In this document: in pieces, positions 33,099 through 39,658 of the stretch | Layout: each line of letters begins with the position of its first letter | Position numbering within the stretch: position 1 is the stretch's first letter | NCBI GenBank assembly: GCA_023415275.1 | Contig: JAEZLJ010000033.1 | Coordinates: forward strand, 1 to 40,171 | Direction of reading: 5' to 3' | Length of the DNA stretch: 40,171 nucleotides | Origin: Bacteroidota bacterium | Lineage (GTDB): Bacteria; Bacteroidota; Bacteroidia; Chitinophagales; Chitinophagaceae | The notes under the pieces: generated by a model | What the model saw: the letters and a program-made list of their open reading frames with translations, nothing else | The model's database searches: none | What the model was told of the DNA's origin: nothing | Translations under genes and position numbers: made by a program

Positions 33099-35005
33099 TA
33101 GCGCTCGCCTACTATTTAATAAAGGTTATTATATGCTCAGGGCTATTATTTGCCTATTATTTCTTAGCACTGCGCAACAAAGCTTTTCACCAATGGAACC
33201 GCTTTTATTTATTGGGTATCGTATTGCTTTCTATTACCCTTCCTTTTATGGAGTTCACTTTTTATCACTATGAAGATGAACCAAACAATGCCATACGGTT
33301 ATTAAAAGTGGTGCAGTCGGCAGATGTTTATATGGAAGAAATATCCATCCGTCAAAACCAGTTATTCAGCACAGAGCAGTGGCTGGGCCTACTCTATTGT
33401 TGTATTTCTGTTATCATCCTGGTCGGTGCGTTTATCTCTGTTTCAAAGATCCTTGCCATTATTCGCAGGCATAAGATCAGCCTCGTGGACCGTATAAAAT
33501 TCATCTCCACCAAAGAGCCGGGAACCCCTTTTTCTTTCTTTAATTATATTTTCTGGAATGAGAATATAGATATCAACTCTTCAACCGGTCAGCAAATATT
33601 CCAGCATGAACTGGTGCATGTTAAAGAAGCCCACAGTTTCGATAAACTGTTTATCCAGGTAACACTTATTGTATTTTGGTGCAATCCGTTTTTCTGGTTC
33701 ATCAGGAAAGAACTGCAAATGATCCATGAGTTCATTGCAGATAAACAGGCGGTGAAGCATCACGATTCCGCCACACTGGCCGCTATGATTCTTCAGGCAA
33801 GTTACCCGCACCATTTCAGTCAGCTCACCAACTCCTTTTTTCAATCATCAATAAAACGACGAATCCTTATGCTTAGCAAAATTCAGAACGCACGCATTAA
33901 CTACTTAAGCCGCATACTGGCTCTACCCTTGATCACATGCATAATATTAGCCTTTAGTTTCAGGAGCATCCCGGTAGCACATATAGAAAAGCCAATAACA
34001 GTGATAATAGATGCAGGTCATGGTAAAATGACAAATGGCCAGATGAATGGTGCTAACAGCGATAATATTTATGAAGATAATATTGTACTAGCCATTGCTA
34101 AAAAGATCAAAGCTATCAATGCCAACCCCAAAATAAATATCGTTTTAACCAGGAATAACGAAGACATCGTTGATCTTCACAAAAGAGTAGACCTGGCTAA
34201 AGAAAACAATGCCGACCTGTTTATTTCTCTTCATGTGGCAGCCTCAGAAAATAATAATCCTGGAAGTGGTATGGAAGTATATGTTTCAAATAAAAACACC
34301 CCTTTCCAGCAACAAAGTGAATTATTAGGTTCTGTGATCAAAGAAGAACTTACCACTATATACCCTACCACACCTCAATTGATCAAGCGAAAAGTTGGGA
34401 TCTGGGTGGTAGATAAAAATGTATGCCCTTCCGTTTTGGTAGAATGCGGTTACATCACGGATAAAAAGGACAGGGATTTTATCACCAGTGATGCCAACCA
34501 GGAATTGGTGGCCAGCAAGATCCTGAAAGCAGTAGAAAGGTATGCTGCGTCTGGTGAAAAAACTTCATTTATTACCACAACAGACACACTACCAGAAAAG
34601 AAAGCAGTAGATATCAGGTCAGTCAATGTTGATAAAAACAAAGCATTGATCACCATTGATTATAAAGATGGCACCCGGGAAACTTTAACTATAGAGCAGG
34701 CAAAGCAAAGAAAACTGATCAATGAAAAGAAGTTTGAAACTAAGGAAGATTTTCATACTGAAGAAGACACCGCTATTACTATCCGTGGAAAAGAGAAGCC
34801 CCTTATATATGTGGATGGAAAAAAATATAATGGCACCCTCGATAAACTAGATCCAACTAAGATCCAGTCCATCAATGTGCTAAAAGATAAATCAGCAAAT
34901 GAAAAATATGGTAGCCAGGGCAAAAATGGAGTAATAGAAATCACCACCAAACCAGCTAACCGCCAGGATATTTTTGATACCCTTTCCAAAGCAAAACCAA
35001 TTTAA
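33095..35005 (+). CDS. BlaR1-like M56 protease fused to an N-acetylmuramoyl-L-alanine amidase and a TonB-plug-like tail
   Basis: A 636-residue multidomain membrane protein. Residues 1-295 form a BlaR1/MecR1-type M56 unit: helices near 4-26, 37-56 and 96-118, then the zinc motif H171-E172-L-V-H175, a likely third ligand in IHEFIADKQAV (E212), and a fourth helix near 273-292. Residues about 300-482 match Amidase_3, with zinc ligands H309 (IIDAGHG), E327 (IYEDNIVLAI) and H380 (ISLHVAAS) and catalytic E450 (VLVECGYITD), all present. Residues about 568-618 resemble a TonB-plug segment (YVDGKKYNGTLDKLD, INVLKDKSANEKYGS, GVIEITTK). By BlaR1 topology the protease faces the cytoplasm and amidase plus tail the periplasm. 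The amidase occupies the place of the penicillin sensor. The operon partner is the BlaI-type repressor. Confidence 0.9.
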   Translation: MIALAYYLIKVIICSGLLFAYYFLALRNKAFHQWNRFYLLGIVLLSITLPFMEFTFYHYEDEPNNAIRLLKVVQSADVYMEEISIRQNQLFSTEQWLGLLYCCISVIILVGAFISVSKILAIIRRHKISLVDRIKFISTKEPGTPFSFFNYIFWNENIDINSSTGQQIFQHELVHVKEAHSFDKLFIQVTLIVFWCNPFFWFIRKELQMIHEFIADKQAVKHHDSATLAAMILQASYPHHFSQLTNSFFQSSIKRRILMLSKIQNARINYLSRILALPLITCIILAFSFRSIPVAHIEKPITVIIDAGHGKMTNGQMNGANSDNIYEDNIVLAIAKKIKAINANPKINIVLTRNNEDIVDLHKRVDLAKENNADLFISLHVAASENNNPGSGMEVYVSNKNTPFQQQSELLGSVIKEELTTIYPTTPQLIKRKVGIWVVDKNVCPSVLVECGYITDKKDRDFITSDANQELVASKILKAVERYAASGEKTSFITTTDTLPEKKAVDIRSVNVDKNKALITIDYKDGTRETLTIEQAKQRKLINEKKFETKEDFHTEEDTAITIRGKEKPLIYVDGKKYNGTLDKLDPTKIQSINVLKDKSANEKYGSQGKNGVIEITTKPANRQDIFDTLSKAKPI

Positions 35006-35076
35006 CTGGATGTGAAAGGACCAAAATCTTTCTAGCATATGTAGAGGGAATATTATTATGCTGCACACAAGTGTAA

Positions 35077-35108
35077 AAGGGGGCTGACCAATCAGCCCCT
35101 TACTTTTA
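35077..35108 (+). terminator. Terminator after the M56/amidase gene
   Basis: A stem of about 10 bp (AAGGGGCTGA with one extra G, / TCAGCCCCTT) with a short CCAA loop, followed by ACTTTTATA, about 70 nt past the stop. Confidence 0.75.
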
Positions 35109-35157
35109 TACTTATATTTCTCCAGTCCTTTTTTCCATTGTCTCCCCCTTCCACTTG

Positions 35158-35196
35158 CTATCAACTCCCTACCTACTCCCTATCAACTCCCTACCT
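35158..35196. repeat. 17-bp direct repeat, period 22
   Basis: CTATCAACTCCCTACCT occurs identically at 35158 and 35180, separated by 5 bp. The second copy is the outer left arm of the palindrome at 35180-35256. Confidence 0.85.
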
Positions 35197-35256
35197 GCTG
35201 TATAGATACTGCGTGGTGATCACGCACTAAGTATAGCGTAGATAGGCAGTTGATAG
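35180..35256. repeat. 77-bp imperfect palindrome
   Basis: Two 36-nt arms (35180-35215 and 35221-35256) are complementary at 28 of 36 positions without gaps around a 5-nt centre. The innermost 6 bp (TGCGTG / CACGCA) and outermost 9 bp (CTATCAACT / AGTTGATAG) are perfect. It could fold as a long hairpin in RNA or a cruciform in DNA. Confidence 0.82.
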
Positions 35257-35303
35257 CTAGTTGACTGCCCTTTGCCTGCCAGGAGTTTCTATGTTCTATA
35301 GGT

Positions 35304-35338
35304 CCTAACTTCTGACTTCCGACTACAGACTCCCGACT
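35304..35338. repeat. Heptamer array A (five 7-bp units)
   Basis: Five contiguous 7-bp units ending in GACT or AACT; on the minus strand the unit is AGTCGGA-like. The period is exactly 7 with one to three differences between units. Confidence 0.85.
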
Positions 35339-35346
35339 CTCTCCCC

Positions 35347-35392
35347 CGGCCAAAAGTGGTCATTTCCGGCCAAATCGGCCATAATCGGCCAT
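35347..35392. repeat. Phased CGGCCA array
   Basis: CGGCCA occurs at 35347, 35367, 35376 and 35386, with a variant TGGTCA at 35357. The five units follow each other at 10, 10, 9 and 10 bp and are separated by short A/T-rich spacers. It ends 58 bp before the ATG of the orphan gene. Confidence 0.8.
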
Positions 35393-35450
35393 GGTGTTTG
35401 GAGTAGTTAACAGAAGTAGACATCTTGCATTTAATAAAACCAATATTCAT

Positions 35451-36053
35451 ATGGCAAAGCAAATAGGACATATAAAAGCAGTGGGAACTGTAGATGACAA
35501 TGTGAACTTTTACTATACTGAACTGGACGGGTATTTAGCCAGGTTATTGCCTGGAGTTGACACCAAACGCTTCTGGAATGACCCTGCTTTTGAAGGAAGC
35601 AGAAGGAGTGCTGAAAGGTTTAAGCAGGGTAACATCATGTCTTCTATTATCTACTGCTTTGTACCAGTAAAGAGAAGGTACACGCATTTGTTTAAACAAG
35701 TAAGAACACTATCGCTGATATGCTTAAAGCAGGGTATGGAAAAGAAAGAGGTTTTCAGAGCTTTATTCAACTTCCTGGAAGAGCAAAAGCGTATTTCCCT
35801 TACCCGTGAACAGTTTAATCTTTTGCTTTTTTCTTTTGAAGAAGAACTAGCTACCAGGCTCAATGAGCCAAAGAAAGAGAAGGTAAAGAAGGAAAAGAAC
35901 AAGATCAGCCTTAAGATGGAAAAGCCACTCAGTGAGGAAGATATCGAGTTCTTAGAGCTTTATATGGATGATTATAATTGGACCATCAGGTTTGAAGGGG
36001 AGTTTCCGCCTAATTACCAGGTACCATTATTCCTGCTTAAGCATGCAGCATGA
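35451..36053 (+). CDS. Uncharacterised Bacteroidota protein
   Basis: A 200-residue protein without signal peptide or membrane segment. Its N-terminus (QIGHIKAVGTVDDNVNFYYT, then DGYLARLLPGVD and NDPAFEGSRRSAERFKQG) resembles a family of hypothetical proteins I recall from Bacteroidota, which start with a similar beta stretch and a KxxxDPAFxxxR motif; this is from memory and no function is known. The C-terminal half is charged and helical with a Lys/Glu-rich linker (KKEKVKKEKNK). The frame is open to ATG 35391, but ATG 35451 fits the family start and avoids the repeat array. It stands alone, surrounded by tandem repeats. Confidence 0.72.
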   Translation: MAKQIGHIKAVGTVDDNVNFYYTELDGYLARLLPGVDTKRFWNDPAFEGSRRSAERFKQGNIMSSIIYCFVPVKRRYTHLFKQVRTLSLICLKQGMEKKEVFRALFNFLEEQKRISLTREQFNLLLFSFEEELATRLNEPKKEKVKKEKNKISLKMEKPLSEEDIEFLELYMDDYNWTIRFEGEFPPNYQVPLFLLKHAA

Positions 36054-36057
36054 GACA

Positions 36058-36092
36058 GTTTATAGTTTATAATTTGTAGTTTGTAGTTCTTT
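36058..36092. repeat. Heptamer array B
   Basis: Four clear 7-bp units of the GTTTRTA type at 36058, 36065, 36072 and 36079, then a decayed fifth. It begins 5 nt after the stop of the orphan gene. Confidence 0.82.
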
Positions 36093-36142
36093 AGGTGGAA
36101 GAGTATAATTTATTGCAATGGCCGTTGATATTGTCAATTAAA

Positions 36143-36163
36143 AATGGTTAATGGTTAATTGAT
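36143..36163. repeat. Heptamer array C
   Basis: Two perfect AATGGTT units at 36143 and 36150 and a degenerate third at 36157. Confidence 0.7.
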
Positions 36164-36245
36164 GCCTTAGGTAGTAGAGTGTATTTTTTATCTCAATCAC
36201 CGCCTATTGGCAAGACTACAATATCAAGGTACTGCCATCTAAAGT

Positions 36246-36304
36246 TTTTACATTTTCCATTTTTCATTGCTCTCTATTTTCCATTTTACATTTTTCATTT
36301 TTCA
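36246..36304. repeat. Heptamer array D
   Basis: Seven 7-bp units of the TTTTNCA type: three at 36246-36266 and four at 36277-36304, separated by a 10-bp interruption. It ends 12 nt before the purM stop codon. Confidence 0.85.
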
Positions 36305-36315
36305 TTCTACCTCAA

Positions 36316-37500
36316 TCAAAAGCTATAAAGTATCGTTTCCCCCCCGGTTTGGATTTCCAGCTCTTTATGCCCCTCTTCTACCCTTCCTATTACCTGTGCA
36401 TCTATACCGAATTCGTCAGCTACCTGGATCAATTCCTTTGCTGCAGTTTCATTCGTGTAAATTTCCAGGCGGCAACCCATGTTAAAGACCTGGTACATTT
36501 CCTTCTCATCAGCACCACTGGCCTTTTGAATAATGTTGAATATTTCAGGAGTGTCAAATAAATGATCCTTTACAATTTTTACATTGTCCGGAACGTATTT
36601 CATGCACTTGGTTTGTCCGCCGCCGCTGCAATGGATCAGTCCATTGACATGATCAAAATACTCCTCAAGAATGCGTTTTACAACAGGTGCAAATGTTCTT
36701 GTAGGCGAAAGTATGAGCTTGCCAATATTGGTTTCAAAACTTTGCTTTTTGAACTGTATGTTGATAGGATCCTGCAAGCGGTGTTGGCCAATGTAAACCA
36801 CATCATTGCTTAATGAGGGCTCAAAAGTTTCAGGAAAGTGATCAGCATAATATTTATTCAACACGTCATGGCGGGCACTAGTCAGGCCATTACTGCCAAT
36901 TCCACTATTGTATTCCTGTTCGTAGGTTGATCTGCCATAGCTTGCCAGACCAACTATAACATTACCGTTAGCTATCTTTTCATTGGTGACCAGCTTTTCT
37001 TTAGGCCACCTGGCCGCCATGGTTCCATTCACTGCAATGGTTCGTACCACATCTCCCACATCAGCCGTTTCTCCCCCCAGGAATGCAATGTCCACATCAA
37101 AATCGCGCATGGTATCAAAAAAGGCCTGGGTGCCTTCTATCAATGCTTTCAGCACTTCGCCGGGCAGGAGGTTCTTATTTCTGTCAATAGAGGATGAAAA
37201 CAATATTTTATCATATATGCCTACACAGAGAAGGTCGTCAAGATTCATAACGATAGCGTCCTGCGCAATTCCTTTCCATACTGATAGATCCCCTGTTTCT
37301 TTCCAGTACAGGTAGGCCAATATGCTTTTGGTGCCGGCTCCATCTGCATGCATCACATTGATCCATTCTTCATCATTTCCCAACAGGTCTTTGTATATCT
37401 TGCAAAAAGCCCTTGGATAAAGTCCTTTATCAATATTTTGGGTGGCAGCATGAACTTCTTCTTTTTGTGCGGAAACACCTCTTTTAGAATACAATGACAT
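36316..37500 (-). CDS. purM: Phosphoribosylformylglycinamidine cyclo-ligase (AIR synthase)
   Basis: PurM closes the imidazole ring of aminoimidazole ribonucleotide in purine synthesis. The 394-residue protein is of the longer Bacteroidota type. Visible family features are the N-terminal YSKRGVSAQKEE, MHADGAGTKSILAYLYW, the metal/ATP-binding DAIVMNLDDLLCVG, ALIEGTQAFFDTM, FLGGETADVGD, VGLASYGRSTYEQEYNSGIG and LIHCSGGGQTKC. The start ATG 37500 is 4 nt behind a TATCTTTG promoter box. It is divergent from ribF with about 105 bp between the start codons. Confidence 0.93.
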   Translation of the reverse strand: MSLYSKRGVSAQKEEVHAATQNIDKGLYPRAFCKIYKDLLGNDEEWINVMHADGAGTKSILAYLYWKETGDLSVWKGIAQDAIVMNLDDLLCVGIYDKILFSSSIDRNKNLLPGEVLKALIEGTQAFFDTMRDFDVDIAFLGGETADVGDVVRTIAVNGTMAARWPKEKLVTNEKIANGNVIVGLASYGRSTYEQEYNSGIGSNGLTSARHDVLNKYYADHFPETFEPSLSNDVVYIGQHRLQDPINIQFKKQSFETNIGKLILSPTRTFAPVVKRILEEYFDHVNGLIHCSGGGQTKCMKYVPDNVKIVKDHLFDTPEIFNIIQKASGADEKEMYQVFNMGCRLEIYTNETAAKELIQVADEFGIDAQVIGRVEEGHKELEIQTGGETILYSF

Positions 37501-37504
37501 GCGG

Positions 37505-37512
37505 CAAAGATA
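37505..37512 (-). promoter_or_regulatory. Putative purM promoter -7 box
   Basis: TATCTTTG on the minus strand, a perfect match, is 4 nt before the ATG at 37500; the transcript should be leaderless or nearly so. Confidence 0.5.
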
Positions 37513-37592
37513 AAAGAACTAAAATGATGATGACGCCGGCTGTCATGTCCATACCATCAAAACATTGCGTACAAAGCACTGTAAACAGTTAT

Positions 37593-37600
37593 TATCTTCG
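37593..37600 (+). promoter_or_regulatory. Putative ribF promoter -7 box
   Basis: TATCTTCG ends 5 nt before the ribF ATG. With the purM box on the other strand it makes a divergent promoter pair. Confidence 0.5.
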
Positions 37601-37605
37601 CTGCC

Positions 37606-38526
37606 ATGCAGGTGCATCGCAGTATAGATTATTTACCAGGTTTTAAAAATTCCGTGATTACCATTGGCACTTTTGATGGTGTACATGAAGGACATAGACA
37701 GATCATTGAGGCATTGAAGGCAGAAGCACAGGCTGTAAATGGCGAAGCGGTGATCATTACATTTGATCCGCATCCACGTAAGATCGTTCATCCGCATACA
37801 CATTTACACTTGATCAATACCTTGGAGGAAAAGATAGAATTGCTATCGGGAACAGGTATTGACCACCTGGTGGTGGTGCCATTTACCAAAGAATTCTCCG
37901 ACCAACCGGCCGAAGCATATATTGAACATTTCCTGATAGGCAAATTTCATCCTCATTGCATCATCATTGGGTATGACCATCATTTTGGGCATGAGCGAAA
38001 AGGTAATTTCCGGTTGCTTGAAAACCAGGCAGCACAATTTCATTATAGGTTGCTTGAAATTCCTAAACATGTGCTGGATTCCATTGCCGTAAGTTCTACC
38101 AAGATCAGGAAGGCCATCCAGGAAAGTCATATTGAAACAGCCAACAAGTTATTAGGCTATGATTTCTTTTTTGAAGGCAAAGTGGTGCCGGGAGATAAAC
38201 TAGGCAGGCAACTGGGCTACCCCACTGCTAACCTTGAATATACCAGCCAGGAAAAGATACACCTTGGTCATGGCGTATATGCAGTCCATGTGGAAGTGGA
38301 TGGTGAAACAAGAAAGGGCATGCTCAGTATTGGCAACAGGCCTACGCTGAACCGCCCCGGGGAGAAAGTAGAGGTAAATATTTTTGATTTTGACAGGGAA
38401 ATATATGGAATGACCTTGCGCGTTACTGTAAGAAAGTTTTTGCGAGGACAGGTGAAATATGATTCACTCGATGAATTGATAGAACAATTAGGCAAGGATA
38501 AAAAAGATAGCCTGGAAGTTTTGTAA
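37606..38526 (+). CDS. ribF: Bifunctional riboflavin kinase / FAD synthetase
   Basis: RibF phosphorylates riboflavin to FMN and adenylylates it to FAD. The 306-residue length is typical. The N-terminal FAD synthetase domain has TIGTFDGVHEGHRQII with the HxGH motif, IITFDPHPRKIVHP and IIGYDHHFGHERKG, then VSSTKIRKAI. The C-terminal kinase domain has GKVVPGDKLGRQLGYPTANLE, GVYAVHVEVDG, GMLSIGNRPTLN and EVNIFDFDREIYG. No FMN riboswitch is possible in the 5-nt leader. It converges with holA, 8 nt apart. Confidence 0.97.
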   Translation: MQVHRSIDYLPGFKNSVITIGTFDGVHEGHRQIIEALKAEAQAVNGEAVIITFDPHPRKIVHPHTHLHLINTLEEKIELLSGTGIDHLVVVPFTKEFSDQPAEAYIEHFLIGKFHPHCIIIGYDHHFGHERKGNFRLLENQAAQFHYRLLEIPKHVLDSIAVSSTKIRKAIQESHIETANKLLGYDFFFEGKVVPGDKLGRQLGYPTANLEYTSQEKIHLGHGVYAVHVEVDGETRKGMLSIGNRPTLNRPGEKVEVNIFDFDREIYGMTLRVTVRKFLRGQVKYDSLDELIEQLGKDKKDSLEVL

Positions 38527-38534
38527 GTACTTGA

Positions 38535-39536
38535 TCACGCAGCGATCATTTTCACCACCATCTCTTTTAAAAGGTCTGCATCTTCCGTTCCCGCATCATT
38601 TATACCAATGTTACGTAGGTTGTATTCATATAATAGCAATAACACTTTTTCTATTTCCTGCTGGCTGAAACGGATAGCTGTTTGAATATAATCCTTTACA
38701 AAGAAATTATTCACCCCAATAGCAGTAGCTACTGAACGTTCATCCCTTGCCTGGACGGAATACACCATCAAAACTTTACTAAAGAAATTATACAGCGAAG
38801 GGAAGATCAACTGCAGGGGCGCCGCCTTGGGATTAGCGCCAAAATATTGAATAATGCGAACAGCCTTGTACAGGTCTTTAGAGGCAATGGCTTGTTGCAA
38901 TTCAAAAACATTGAATTCTTTACTGATACCAACAAAGTTTTCAATATCATCCTCAGTTATATTTTTTCTTGAACCCAGGTTAAGGGCCAATTTATCCACT
39001 TCATTATTCAGGCGGCTCAGGTCATTACCAATATGGTCTATGAGCAGGAATAAAGCTTTGTTGGTAATGGTATAACCTTTTGACTTTACCAATCCACTGA
39101 CCCAATCCGGCAATTCATTATCATACAGTTTTTTGGAAGTGAATAACACAGCTTTATCCTTGAGCATCTTTGCCAGCCGCGTTCTGCCATCAAGCTTTTT
39201 ATTTTTATAAGCCACGAAAAGAAAAGTAGAAGAAAGCGGTTTGTCAATATAGCTTTCCAGCTTTTCAATATCCTTCATTCCCTGCGCTTCTTTAAGAATA
39301 ACCACCTGTTTATCTGAAAACATGGGATATCTTTTGCAACTGTTCACCACATCAGTCCAGGAAGCATCCCTACCATAATAAACAGTCAGGTTGAAACCAG
39401 CTTCACTTTCTGTTAAAATTTTGTTTTCAGCATAGGCAATAACCTGGTCTATAAAAAATTCTTCATCCCCTTCCAGCCAATAAACCGGCTTAAAGTTTTG
39501 TTTCTTAAGGTCATTTAGTATCTTTTCTGGACTCAT
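38535..39536 (-). CDS. holA: DNA polymerase III subunit delta
   Basis: The clamp-loader delta subunit opens the beta clamp during replication. The 333-residue protein has the family's AAA+-like N-terminus (KPVYWLEGDEEFFIDQVIAY), the YPMFSDKQVVILKEAQGM segment, the lid region GNDLSRLNNEVDKLAL and the C-terminal collar helices (FNVFELQQAIASKDLYKAVRII). No functional Walker A is present, as expected for delta. A possible -7 box (TATTTTTG) on the minus strand at 39595-39602 would give a leader of about 58 nt. Confidence 0.92.
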   Translation of the reverse strand: MSPEKILNDLKKQNFKPVYWLEGDEEFFIDQVIAYAENKILTESEAGFNLTVYYGRDASWTDVVNSCKRYPMFSDKQVVILKEAQGMKDIEKLESYIDKPLSSTFLFVAYKNKKLDGRTRLAKMLKDKAVLFTSKKLYDNELPDWVSGLVKSKGYTITNKALFLLIDHIGNDLSRLNNEVDKLALNLGSRKNITEDDIENFVGISKEFNVFELQQAIASKDLYKAVRIIQYFGANPKAAPLQLIFPSLYNFFSKVLMVYSVQARDERSVATAIGVNNFFVKDYIQTAIRFSQQEIEKVLLLLYEYNLRNIGINDAGTEDADLLKEMVVKMIAA

Positions 39537-39658
39537 GTCAATAACTCCCCATACTTTTTTTCTGGCACGGTTTTCGAACAGGTGCGTAAAATCTCAAAAA
39601 TAAGTGTTCGATTTAACCAATAAAAATCAAATATCGTTTAACTAAAACCCCTACAACG

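Larger units (their letters stand above)
35006..35450. other. Repeat-rich intergenic region
   Basis: No credible gene before the ATG at 35451. In order it holds a terminator (35077), a 17-bp direct repeat of period 22 (35158-35196), a 77-bp imperfect palindrome (35180-35256), a five-unit 7-bp array (35304-35338) and a 10-bp phased CGGCCA array (35347-35392). Reading frames crossing it consist of repeat sequence. Confidence 0.7.
36054..36315. other. Intergenic region with short tandem arrays
   Basis: No gene. It contains three heptamer arrays (36058-36092, 36143-36163, 36246-36304) separated by unique A/T-rich sequence. It ends at the purM stop codon; no hairpin terminator was seen for either the orphan gene or purM. 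Confidence 0.7.

Noticed and set aside
33095..35005. Classical beta-lactam resistance operon
   Set aside because: The receptor has no penicillin-binding domain (no SxxK/SxN/KTG set after the last helix) and there is no beta-lactamase gene nearby.
35391..35450. Upstream ATG extending the orphan gene by 20 codons
   Set aside because: The extension begins in the CGGCCA array and adds sequence outside the family-like N-terminus, which starts at ATG 35451.
35289..35471. Minus-strand 60-codon frame
   Set aside because: It reads through two tandem arrays and into the orphan gene; its sequence is a product of the repeats.
35158..36304. CRISPR array in the repeat-rich region
   Set aside because: Units are 7-22 bp and directly adjacent, with no 25-40 bp unique spacers, and no cas gene is in the window.
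35006..36315. Insertion sequence or integrase remnant
   Set aside because: No transposase- or integrase-like frame, no paired terminal repeats around the block, and no target-site duplication could be seen. The region may still be mobile, but the sequence does not show it.
36267..36813. Plus-strand frames at 36267-36485, 36349-36561 and 36562-36813
   Set aside because: They are antisense to purM or to heptamer array D and show no protein-like features.
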